From Defluviitaleaceae bacterium (GTDB taxonomy: Bacteria > Bacillota > Clostridia > Lachnospirales > UBA5962): a stretch of 5,762 nt of DNA. A model generated the notes under the pieces. It worked only from the letters and a program-made list of their open reading frames with translations. It did no database searches and had not been told where the DNA came from. Position numbers and translations under genes: made by a program. The stretch covers positions 1-5,762 of the forward strand of contig WQZK01000132.1 of assembly GCA_009780765.1 (NCBI GenBank). The letters run 5' to 3'. Below, one piece after another: positions 1 to 5,762 of this stretch. Positions within the stretch are counted from its first letter, which is position 1. Each line of letters starts with the position of its first letter.

Positions 1-33
1 GAGATAACTGCCATTTCGCAAGAAAGAGATTTA

Positions 34-936
34 ATGCAGTTTGTGCTTGAAAGTGATTATGGCGGAGATCAATTTTGGTATAGAAATAACGATTTCTTTA
101 TTGGTAGCACTTTAACTCCTGAAACAAGGCAAAGGATGGATTTTACAGGTTGCGGTTCAATAGCGGCAACCAACATAATATACTATTATGCACAAAATTT
201 TAACGAAGCGTTTGCTCAGAGAGTAACAAAAAGAAGCAGGATTTTGGGAACACCAACTTTTGAGTCCGTTTCGGTAAATCCAAACCGAGAAGAATTTATT
301 AACTTTGCAGTTGATATATACAATAACTATACTAAGCAAACATTTTTAGTGCCATATTCTGTGCTAAGAGGCGTTGTGAGGGCTGTTAGTTTTGGAAATG
401 TACAACTACCTGAAACACCAGGCTTAGGTATATGGTATATTAGCACCATATGCGATGGTATCGTAAGTTTTGCAAGAGAGCGTGGTGTTAGCTTAAGATC
501 TCACACAATGCAGAACCCCGTTAATATCTTGCAAAATCCAATTAACTCTGTAAGAGATGCTGCGAATTTTATAATAAAAGGATTGGAGAACAATTTACCT
601 GTTGTTTTGCTTGTAACATTTAATGATTATATTAGGGAATTTCCAAAAGGGAGTATGGTAGAAACACACTTTGTCACAATAACTTCTATCAAAAAAAAGA
701 CGACTATAGAAAGAACGATATTTGATAATGGAGGCATAACCGAGAGGGTTTTGGATAGTGAAGAGGATTATGAGCTTGTAATTTCTAATTGGGGTGAAAG
801 GCAGATAATACCATCATTAAAGGAGATGTGGTTAGGAACTCCTACTTGGTTTAATGCTTTAAAGATGCACCCAACAGTATCAATTCTTACAAGGGGTATT
901 GCGAGTGTTTCACTAGGTTATTGTAGCTTTAGATAA
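34..936 (+). CDS. Predicted papain/C39-fold cysteine peptidase (uncharacterised), possibly 5' partial
   Basis: The 300-residue product shows the order of motifs expected of a papain-like or C39-like cysteine peptidase. A GCGSIAATN motif holds the likely nucleophile Cys40, a THFVTI strand holds His212, and SNWGER holds Asn252, recalling the NSWG of papain and the GCG-x-A-x-N of C39-type peptidases. An N-terminal YGGDQFW motif (residues 9-15) is, as I recall, shared with uncharacterised clostridial proteins of this type. No membrane segment or signal peptide is visible. The reading frame stays open to base 1 and the purine-rich AGAAAGAG before ATG 34 is a weak ribosome site, so the true start may lie outside the window. 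A lipoprotein gene follows after 20 bases, suggesting co-expression. A decayed copy of the C-terminal 66 codons lies at 1401-1598. The peptidase fold is inferred from motifs only; the substrate, and whether it cuts peptides at all, are unknown. Confidence 0.75.
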   Translation: MQFVLESDYGGDQFWYRNNDFFIGSTLTPETRQRMDFTGCGSIAATNIIYYYAQNFNEAFAQRVTKRSRILGTPTFESVSVNPNREEFINFAVDIYNNYTKQTFLVPYSVLRGVVRAVSFGNVQLPETPGLGIWYISTICDGIVSFARERGVSLRSHTMQNPVNILQNPINSVRDAANFIIKGLENNLPVVLLVTFNDYIREFPKGSMVETHFVTITSIKKKTTIERTIFDNGGITERVLDSEEDYELVISNWGERQIIPSLKEMWLGTPTWFNALKMHPTVSILTRGIASVSLGYCSFR

Positions 937-946
937 ATAAAAAATT

Positions 947-952
947 GAGGTG
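947..952 (+). promoter_or_regulatory. Ribosome binding site that sets the lipoprotein start at ATG 957
   Basis: GAGGTG ends four bases before ATG 957, with its GAGG core six bases away, a normal spacing. The alternative upstream TTG at 945 overlaps this site and has only an A-rich run before it, so ATG 957 is preferred. The choice also places the basic N-terminus of the signal peptide (MKFVKGLK) at the start of the protein. Confidence 0.7.
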
Positions 953-956
953 TATT

Positions 957-1397
957 ATGAAATTTGTCAAAGGTTTAAAATTATTATTTGTATTGCTTGT
1001 TACGACTGTATTGCTCAGTTCATGTGCAAGACAAACTACTATTACAAATGATAGATTTAATGAAGTAGTAAATTCTCATTCTGACATTTTAAACACTAGA
1101 AGGTCGGAAATGTATTTTGTCAGTAGCCCTCCTGCTATTCGATTAGATTTATATCTAAATGCGGATAGCTATAGTTCCGAAGCAGTGAAACGTGCAAGTA
1201 ATGATTTGTTGAATTTTTTGATAGATGATGTTGAAAAGATACTGGAGGATTTGGGGGGAGGCTCTATTCACAGAATTACAATTAACTTTATTATAAGAAA
1301 CGTGGGAAGAGGAGATGAAAATTTTCATCAAGTGTGGATAGAAACCAGAGATAGGGCAAAAGGAGAATGGGAGATAACATATTACTGGAGAGATTAG
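957..1397 (+). CDS. Small predicted lipoprotein of unknown function
   Basis: The 146-residue product begins with a type II signal peptide: a basic start (MKFVKGLK), a hydrophobic core at about residues 9-20, and the lipobox LSSC with Cys23. Signal peptidase II should cut before Cys23, leaving a lipid-anchored protein of about 124 residues on the outer face of the membrane. The mature part is polar, with a predicted helix around DLLNFLIDDVEKILEDL, a short Gly-rich turn, and alternating beta-like segments (HRITINFIIRNV, QVWIETRD, EWEITYYW) to the end. I do not recognise the family. It lies 20 bases after the peptidase gene, so joint transcription is likely. Its stop codon is followed at once, in the same frame, by the remnant of a second peptidase copy. 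The event that destroyed that copy may therefore also have set or altered this gene's 3' end. Confidence 0.75.
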   Translation: MKFVKGLKLLFVLLVTTVLLSSCARQTTITNDRFNEVVNSHSDILNTRRSEMYFVSSPPAIRLDLYLNADSYSSEAVKRASNDLLNFLIDDVEKILEDLGGGSIHRITINFIIRNVGRGDENFHQVWIETRDRAKGEWEITYYWRD

Positions 1398-1622
1398 CCA
1401 AAAACAACAACAGAAAGAACAATAGTTGACAACAGTCGCACAACTGAAAGGGTATTACACGACGAAGATGATTAGGAGCTTGTAATCTCAAACTGGGGCG
1501 AAAGACAAGTTATACCATCATTAAAAGAAATGTGGCTTGGAACTCCTGTTTGGTTTAATGCCTTTAAAATGCATCCAACTGTAGCAATTCTCACTAGGTA
1601 TTTTATATGCTGTATGGATTGA
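1398..1622 (+). pseudogene. C-terminal remnant of a second cysteine peptidase copy
   Basis: Translated from 1401 to 1598, this stretch matches residues 222-287 of the peptidase encoded at 34-936 at 53 of 66 positions by hand count, with no gaps. Shared blocks include ELVISNWGERQ, IPSLKEMWLGTP and KMHPTV. The copy has no start and lacks the Cys40 and His212 regions. A TAG at 1473-1475 replaces the Tyr246 codon (TAT to TAG, one base). Similarity ends at AGG 1596-1598, where two G bases of the AGGGG run are missing; the shifted frame then stops at TGA 1620. The match begins just after an A-rich stretch that corresponds to an eight-A run (691-698) inside the intact gene. I read this as what is left after a tandem duplication and an internal deletion. 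It is very unlikely to make a working product. Confidence 0.88.
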
Positions 1623-1663
1623 TACTGACGATGGTATACAAGCGAATGAGAAATACGACATCA

Positions 1664-1692
1664 TTGTAAAGATTAGTTTTTCAAATTATTAC
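1664..1692 (+). promoter_or_regulatory. Candidate sigma-A-type promoter for the unknown-gene/Hsp70 cluster
   Basis: TTGTAA (1664-1669) and TATTAC (1687-1692) are 17 bases apart, each matching four of six consensus positions. Transcription would start near 1699, just before the ribosome site at 1705-1714. In AT-rich DNA such matches arise often by chance, so this is only a candidate. Its position ahead of the first gene of the cluster is the main argument for it. Confidence 0.25.
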
Positions 1693-1704
1693 AGATTGTA
1701 TGGA

Positions 1705-1714
1705 AAGGGTAGGG
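1705..1714 (+). promoter_or_regulatory. Ribosome binding site favouring the TTG start at 1720
   Basis: The purine-rich AAGGGTAGGG ends five bases before TTG 1720. The earlier in-frame TTG at 1696 has no such site, and this purine tract would lie inside its coding sequence. No ATG or GTG near the beginning of the homologous-looking part (KDIIQDRLNKVNNL) offers an alternative. Confidence 0.55.
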
Positions 1715-1719
1715 ATACT

Positions 1720-2994
1720 TTGAAAGATATAATACAAGATCGTTTAAACAAAGTCAATAACTTGAGTGATCGTAGATTGTTAAGAGATATATTGTATGAT
1801 GTATATGGAAATGTTATTGACTATAACATGGATATGTATGACAAATTAGAAAAAAGAATATACGACGAAATTCCTGATCCTTTAGACAAATTTTATATCT
1901 ATACAAGCCTTGATATTTTGGAAAATATAGACCCAATTAGTGATTTTCTTCATCCAATTCTAACAGAAGATTTAAGCGAAACTCGTTACAATATGGAAGA
2001 AATTCATGAGAAATTAAAAACAGGCGAACCTCTGATTTTAGCAAGTATATTTATGCAGTGTGATATTTTAGCATTTCAAGAAATACTTCAAAAAAAGAAG
2101 ACTTATAAGGGTTATGTTAAAACAGAAAAAGACATTTATCAAATAACTGTTTCTTTAAAAAGATGCGAAAGGTATATACAAGAGATTGAAAAACTATACC
2201 GAATTTTTCAATTAAACGGCGTTGAATGGAGCACAATAAACTGTCCTTATGCTTATAAGTTTGTTGATATTGTACTATCATCACAATTAGCGATAAAGCC
2301 AGGAGAAAAGATTACTGAAATTAGCATTGATTTAGCTGAATATGAAAGGTATAAAGTTATAAATGCAGTACCTTTATGGAATATAAAGCAAATTATTGGT
2401 GACGACAAATCCTTCCCTATGCCTGCCAAAGATAGAATTAACTACGACCACATGGTTGCTCTTGAAGATTTAGGCACACAAAACGGATACTTAGTGGGCC
2501 TTGACAATGAAGATTATATTTATTGCAAAAGGCTTGAAAACGATTTAGTAATTATTTCTTCTAATTCAGACCAGCATAGCTGGAATCTTTTACAAATTGA
2601 GAATGTTAGCAATGTGAAGGCACAAAACTTTTTGTACGAGCTTTTATCGAACAAAAGAAATTTAGGCTTTGCGGGGAGATATGCTTCGGTAAAATCGATG
2701 GTTATTCGTACGAAAGGCGAAATTTCTAGGCTACTTAAGTCTTATGAAATATCTAAAGAATTAGATTTTGTAGGTGTTGAAATTAGAGAGAGTTATAATA
2801 AGCCTAACGAAACAGTAAATTTTAATGATTTTATAGATGATAACATTAGAGTTGATGCTTATAAAAAAGTTATGCTTTTAACTTTTAGAGGTGCAAATAG
2901 AGAAGGCTTTCTAGCTCTTGATAAGATGAGTTTCTTGGTTTCTGAAATTCAGGTTTTGTTTCCAGAGTACAAATGCATTGGGGAGCTGGTTTAA
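1720..2994 (+). CDS. Uncharacterised soluble protein, first gene of an Hsp70-linked cluster
   Basis: From TTG 1720 the product has 424 residues (432 if TTG 1696 were used). It is charged, with no signal peptide or membrane segment, so it should be cytoplasmic. The N-terminal part looks helical (RLNKVNNLSDRRLLRDIL, then acidic stretches). The middle alternates helices and strands, and the C-terminus ends with a conserved-looking block, MSFLVSEIQVLFPEYKC. From memory it resembles a clostridial family that automatic pipelines often call 'normocyte-binding protein'; that name has no support in the sequence and should not be used as a function. The next gene starts on the base after the stop codon, and an Hsp70-type ATPase gene follows, so the three are probably one unit. 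A structural or partner role with that ATPase is inference from order alone. No catalytic motif was seen. Confidence 0.8.
   Translation: MKDIIQDRLNKVNNLSDRRLLRDILYDVYGNVIDYNMDMYDKLEKRIYDEIPDPLDKFYIYTSLDILENIDPISDFLHPILTEDLSETRYNMEEIHEKLKTGEPLILASIFMQCDILAFQEILQKKKTYKGYVKTEKDIYQITVSLKRCERYIQEIEKLYRIFQLNGVEWSTINCPYAYKFVDIVLSSQLAIKPGEKITEISIDLAEYERYKVINAVPLWNIKQIIGDDKSFPMPAKDRINYDHMVALEDLGTQNGYLVGLDNEDYIYCKRLENDLVIISSNSDQHSWNLLQIENVSNVKAQNFLYELLSNKRNLGFAGRYASVKSMVIRTKGEISRLLKSYEISKELDFVGVEIRESYNKPNETVNFNDFIDDNIRVDAYKKVMLLTFRGANREGFLALDKMSFLVSEIQVLFPEYKCIGELV
2980..2985 (+). promoter_or_regulatory. Ribosome binding site supporting the TTG start at 2995
   Basis: GGGGAG lies inside the last codons of the upstream gene, nine bases before TTG 2995. 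No ATG or GTG occurs in frame until ATG 3091, which would remove the N-terminal 32 residues, so the TTG start is favoured. The overlap of this site with the upstream coding end points to translational coupling. Confidence 0.6.
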
Positions 2995-3690
2995 TTGAAT
3001 TATATTTGGGAATTAGCGATAAAGGCCATTACGCAAAATATTGACCCAGACACGATTTTCTATAAATACGGTCGGCCTTTCTCAGGCTATATGGAGCTTA
3101 GTTTTTTTGAAATGAACGAAACTAATGTTTTAAATGAGGTTGAGATTAATCCATTTTACCGTTACTATCGTGTTTTTAAAGAGCTTTTTGAGCCTAATGT
3201 TTTGCTTATTGAAAACGAAGAAATGATTGATGTTATACATGATTTAACAATTCATCACTTAAAAGATATAGATGTGTTGATGGGCATGAATAAACGTGAA
3301 TATCAAATTCATTTTATTATAAAAGATATGTATGCGGGCTACTTTGGCGAATATATCAAGGAAAACATTGATGTTTTTACAAGAGAGGAACAAAAAATTG
3401 TTGCAAACAATCTGTTGAAACTTCACGAAACAGCCGAATGTATTTATCTCTTGAAAGAAACAATTAGAAAGATTTTTAAAAATGCGTATATCTTCTCAAA
3501 TGCAGAAGAAAAAGACGAGATTGTTTTCTTTTTAAGAACAGACGAAACACAGGAAAAAATGACTAAAATAGAAATTATCAAATATTTATTTTTGCCTTTC
3601 AAAGCTAGTATCTTGGTTTACTGGCAGAATATTTTTGGTGTATTTGGTGTAGATGAGTTAATGAAAATTGGCGAAATTATGAATTATTAG
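2995..3690 (+). CDS. Uncharacterised 231-residue protein, second gene of the Hsp70-linked cluster
   Basis: The product starts with a TTG codon (MNYIWELAIKAI) placed directly after the TAA of the preceding gene, with no spacer, as in tightly coupled operons. It is rich in charged and aromatic residues and looks mostly helical, with no signal peptide and no clear membrane segment, so it is probably cytoplasmic. Notable blocks are an acidic, aromatic N-terminal part, a central KREYQIHFIIKDM segment, and a C-terminal block, VYWQNIFGVFGVDELMKIGE, that looks like a conserved family signature. I do not recognise an enzymatic motif and cannot assign a function. It is followed after only three bases by a repeat-like element, which separates it from the Hsp70-like gene by 192 bases. 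A role shared with its two neighbours is inferred from gene order. Confidence 0.8.
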   Translation: MNYIWELAIKAITQNIDPDTIFYKYGRPFSGYMELSFFEMNETNVLNEVEINPFYRYYRVFKELFEPNVLLIENEEMIDVIHDLTIHHLKDIDVLMGMNKREYQIHFIIKDMYAGYFGEYIKENIDVFTREEQKIVANNLLKLHETAECIYLLKETIRKIFKNAYIFSNAEEKDEIVFFLRTDETQEKMTKIEIIKYLFLPFKASILVYWQNIFGVFGVDELMKIGEIMNY

Positions 3691-3693
3691 ATA

Positions 3694-3858
3694 TATAGCA
3701 AATTTCCTTTGAAACAATAACATGCACCTGTGGTTCGCTCAAGCGGTTTCGCTTTGCGAAAGTGCCAAGGCTTCGCAAAAGCACTTGGGGTAGCAAAATG
3801 CTTTGCGGCTTTGTGCTGTGCTCGAAGGATAGTGTTGATTGAAAAGCAATTTGCTATA
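3694..3858. repeat. MITE-like 165-bp intergenic element with 11-bp terminal inverted repeats
   Basis: TATAGCAAATT (3694-3704) is perfectly mirrored by AATTTGCTATA (3848-3858). The inverted similarity continues imperfectly inward, with about 12 of the next 19 positions matching. The ends can also be read as TAGCAAATT/AATTTGCTA flanked on both sides by TA, as expected if a TA target was duplicated. The core is much richer in G+C than its surroundings: 61 of 120 bases in 3721-3840, against 21 of 60 at the beginning of the next gene (3901-3960). No transposase is encoded. This fits a small non-autonomous mobile element or dispersed intergenic repeat. A long-range RNA hairpin with a regulatory role is the alternative. 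Only one copy is in the window, so dispersal is not shown. Confidence 0.6.
3747..3806 (+). other. Cluster of small hairpins inside the intergenic element
   Basis: Several short self-complementary stems follow each other. TTTCGC/GCGAAA (3747-3752 with 3756-3761) has a three-base loop. AAGTGC (3760-3765) pairs with GCACTT (3781-3786) and competes with CCAAG/CTTGG (3765-3769 with 3784-3788), which encloses GCTT/AAGC (3770-3773 with 3779-3782). GCAAA/TTTGC (3793-3797 with 3802-3806) has a four-base loop. None is followed by a T-run, so this is not a standard terminator. As RNA, the region could stabilise or separate the upstream and downstream parts of the transcript. Confidence 0.45.
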
Positions 3859-3869
3859 GTATAACCCCT

Positions 3870-3875
3870 AGGAGG
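3870..3875 (+). promoter_or_regulatory. Consensus ribosome binding site of the Hsp70-like gene
   Basis: A perfect AGGAGG sits seven bases before ATG 3883. It is the strongest ribosome site in the window, in contrast to the TTG starts of the two genes upstream, so the Hsp70-like protein may be made at a higher level. Confidence 0.85.
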
Positions 3876-3882
3876 CACACTC

Positions 3883-5762
3883 ATGAATTATACTTATGAA
3901 TTACATAAAAGCGATAGGCCACTAAATGCTACATATACATTCGAAGAGTTAGAGCAACTAACTACTTTGCAGCTTAGAGAAATATGCAGCAAAGAAAAGC
4001 TGGTTATAGGCGTAGCATATAAGCTTGATCGTGGCTATATGATTGATACAATTTTAAAATATAGAGGTGCAAAGCTTTTCACCTTTGTAGATAGCTTTAT
4101 GTCGGAGCGATTTGAGGCGGTTTTAGAGCGTTTTTCGTCTTTTTTAAATTTTAGAGATCCAATTACACGCATATATATTCCAACAAAGATAACTCTTTAT
4201 AAGAATATGAATACCGCTATTTCTGATAATTATGTTGTAGAAAGTAGTGGTCTTTTTGATGGAAATTTATTTTTGCTTGATGATAGAAAAAAGATTTGCG
4301 GTATTTTAAACATAAAAAGAAACAATGGAAGGTTCTATTTAACTTGCGAACAAGGGCTTTTATCCGCTAATCTTTCGGAGGCTTTATATAAAAACTACTA
4401 TCTTGGCTTTTTAACAGAAGCGGGTTCAAAGTATTTGCATGATTATTATTATGAAGTAGGAATTGTTAGACCAACTAAACTAACTTGTTATATTGTGCCT
4501 ATTTCTGAGCTTTTGGTGATTGACACAATAGAATCAACCACATCTTTGGTGATTGATTTTGGGACAAGCAATTCTTCTGCTGGGGCATATATTGATGAAC
4601 ACTACATTTGTGCTCATACAAAGGACGATTTGCTTAAAAATGGAGCTATATTAAACGCTATAAATAAAGTAAAATTTATAGACACAATCGGAAGAGAACC
4701 ATTTGTTACCGAAATAATTCCAACAGTTATAAGCGTTATGGATTGCAGCGATGTAAACGACATAAAATATCGCTATGGATATGACGCACTTAAAAATGCA
4801 AGAAAACATAGCTATAATAACCCTGCGTCTGTTTTTTATGGCATAAAAAAATGGATTAATAATTATAACAAAACTGAGGAAATTGCGGATGAAGATGGCA
4901 ACATTGCCTCTGTTTCAAGAAAAGATATAATTAGGGCATACTTTGAATACATAATTCTTGCTTCGCAGCAGCAGCACAAATGCCGTTACAAATCTTTACA
5001 TATCACTAGTCCAGTTAAGCAAAAACAACAATTTTTAGAGATGTATAAAGAGGTTTTGCCTGAATACGAAATAGTTGCAGAAAGTGCACTTGACGAAGGT
5101 ATTGCCGTTTTATACAACTCAATTTCTAATCAGATTGAAGGTAGTAGATTTGAAGATGGTGCAGAATATCAGGCATTAATAATTGACTGTGGTGGAGGAA
5201 CAACAGACTTAACAAGTTGTACCTACTACATCGAAGACAACCAGATTACCTACGAGTTAAATTTAACTACTACATATGCTAATGGTGAAACAAATTTCGG
5301 TGGTAATAACATTACTTATCGTATTTTTCAATATCTAAAAATTATTTTTACAAGATACTATGATAATGCAGAGATGGTTAATATAGAGGATGTTTTTTAT
5401 GCAGAACTTAACGATATTTACAGATATGTAGATATGTATGGACATAGACAGTCTTATGAGCGACTAGAAGGTTTTTACGAAACTTGTGAAAAAATAATTC
5501 CAACAAGATTTTATGATTATAAAAGCCATTCGTCTGAAGATTATATGAAAGTAAAAAGTAATTTTTATTTTCTTTGGAATTTGGCCGAAAAAATTAAGGT
5601 CGACTTCTTTCAAACTGTTGGAACTCATCAAACATCGTTTCATAAACAAGGCTTGAAATCGAATATAACTGACCCTAAGATTTTAGCGGAAGAAAGCTGG
5701 CGCTTAAATATTTATCAAGATAGCAAAAGCCATAATTTAAGCCGCAATATTACAAATATCAA
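3883..5762 (+). CDS. Hsp70-type ATPase with N-terminal SAP/Rho-N-like module, 3' partial
   Basis: The frame is open for 626 codons to the window edge. Residues 219 onward form an Hsp70/actin-fold nucleotide-binding domain. Phosphate-1 is IDFGTSNSSAGAY (Asp225, Thr228), NPASVFYGIKKW carries Lys322, AESALDEGIAVLYN carries Glu400, phosphate-2 is DCGGGTTDL (Asp435, Thr440), and the adenosine motif is FGGNN (472-476). These align with E. coli DnaK Asp8, Thr11, Lys70, Glu171, Asp194 and Thr199, so ATP hydrolysis should be intact. Unlike DnaK, about 220 residues precede this domain. Residues 23-62 (LTTLQLREIC...MIDTILKYRG) resemble the helix-extended-helix of SAP/Rho-N modules; residues 63-218 are unrecognised and look beta-rich. 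No signal peptide is seen. The C-terminus, and so any substrate-binding domain, lies outside the window. It is not the housekeeping DnaK: its order differs and no grpE or dnaJ is adjacent. It is probably a specialised chaperone-like ATPase serving the two unknown proteins upstream. Confidence 0.88.
   Translation, partial: MNYTYELHKSDRPLNATYTFEELEQLTTLQLREICSKEKLVIGVAYKLDRGYMIDTILKYRGAKLFTFVDSFMSERFEAVLERFSSFLNFRDPITRIYIPTKITLYKNMNTAISDNYVVESSGLFDGNLFLLDDRKKICGILNIKRNNGRFYLTCEQGLLSANLSEALYKNYYLGFLTEAGSKYLHDYYYEVGIVRPTKLTCYIVPISELLVIDTIESTTSLVIDFGTSNSSAGAYIDEHYICAHTKDDLLKNGAILNAINKVKFIDTIGREPFVTEIIPTVISVMDCSDVNDIKYRYGYDALKNARKHSYNNPASVFYGIKKWINNYNKTEEIADEDGNIASVSRKDIIRAYFEYIILASQQQHKCRYKSLHITSPVKQKQQFLEMYKEVLPEYEIVAESALDEGIAVLYNSISNQIEGSRFEDGAEYQALIIDCGGGTTDLTSCTYYIEDNQITYELNLTTTYANGETNFGGNNITYRIFQYLKIIFTRYYDNAEMVNIEDVFYAELNDIYRYVDMYGHRQSYERLEGFYETCEKIIPTRFYDYKSHSSEDYMKVKSNFYFLWNLAEKIKVDFFQTVGTHQTSFHKQGLKSNITDPKILAEESWRLNIYQDSKSHNLSRNITNI

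Larger units (their letters stand above)
1599..1719 (+). other. Unassigned spacer between the peptidase remnant and the next operon
   Basis: This stretch has no recognisable gene. One frame is open from 1585 straight into the following gene and reads like protein (for example EKYDIIVKISFSNYY at 1648-1692), but it has no ATG, and its first TTG (1696) lacks a well-placed ribosome site. It may be another gene remnant or simply the leader of the next gene. The right end holds a candidate promoter and ribosome site, given separately. Confidence 0.35.

Noticed and set aside
157..339. A 60-codon minus-strand open frame
   Set aside because: It lies fully opposite the peptidase gene, including its Cys motif region, and has no independent support.
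945..956. TTG 945 as the lipoprotein start
   Set aside because: It overlaps the GAGGTG ribosome site that serves ATG 957 and would add four residues before a typical signal peptide.
1291..1491. A 66-codon minus-strand open frame
   Set aside because: It lies opposite the end of the lipoprotein gene and the peptidase remnant, whose + strand coding similarity is clear.
3747..3806. Intrinsic terminator after the second unknown gene
   Set aside because: The hairpins are short and none is followed by a run of T. The element is better described by its inverted ends.
3835..3865. Promoter-like TTGATT and TATAAC at the right end of the element
   Set aside because: The spacing is 19 bases, and transcription would start at about 3872, inside the AGGAGG site, leaving no usable leader.
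3687..3884. A 65-codon open frame on the minus strand across the intergenic element
   Set aside because: It covers the hairpin-rich repeat almost exactly, has no credible ribosome site, and its sequence reflects the repeat. Such frames are commonly called as genes in repeated elements.
5464..5649. A 61-codon minus-strand open frame
   Set aside because: It lies fully opposite the Hsp70-like gene, which is open throughout.
3883..5762. Calling the last gene dnaK
   Set aside because: The nucleotide-binding motifs are Hsp70-like, but the 220-residue N-terminal extension, the wider spacing between motifs and the unrelated neighbours differ from housekeeping DnaK.

Overview
The window looks like a chromosomal segment of a low-GC Gram-positive bacterium, most likely a clostridial-type Firmicute. 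The genes are AT-rich, start sites have purine-rich ribosome binding sites, two genes probably start with TTG, one product is a lipoprotein with a classical lipobox, and the standard genetic code is used. Every supported gene is on the + strand. No RNA gene, CRISPR array or transposase gene was seen.

Left part (1-1622). The first gene encodes a predicted papain/C39-fold cysteine peptidase with a GCG-type Cys motif, a His and an Asn-Trp-Gly motif. A small predicted lipoprotein gene follows at 957-1397. Directly after the lipoprotein stop lies a decayed copy of the last 66 codons of the peptidase gene (1401-1598). It is about 80% identical in protein but has no start and carries an in-frame TAG. 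The locus therefore once held two peptidase copies, one of which has been lost.

Middle (1599-3690). A short stretch that resembles nothing recognised, with a weak candidate promoter, leads into two abutting genes, both with probable TTG starts. They encode a 424-residue and a 231-residue soluble protein of unknown function. The first resembles a clostridial family that is often automatically, and uninformatively, named 'normocyte-binding protein'.

Right part (3691-5762). A 165-bp element of about 50% GC in its core is bounded by perfect 11-bp inverted repeats and packed with small hairpins. It sits between the second unknown gene and a long gene with a perfect AGGAGG site. It looks like a MITE-like or other dispersed intergenic repeat. 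The last gene runs off the window after 626 codons. It encodes an Hsp70-type ATPase with its catalytic residues intact, preceded by about 220 extra residues that begin with a SAP/Rho-N-like helical module.

How the genes may work together: the two unknown proteins and the Hsp70-like ATPase have the layout of one operon, and I infer that they form a functional set with the ATPase as the energy-using member and the other two as dedicated partners. The peptidase/lipoprotein pair is a separate accessory unit whose link to the Hsp70 cluster is only positional. No substrate or process can be read from the sequence.
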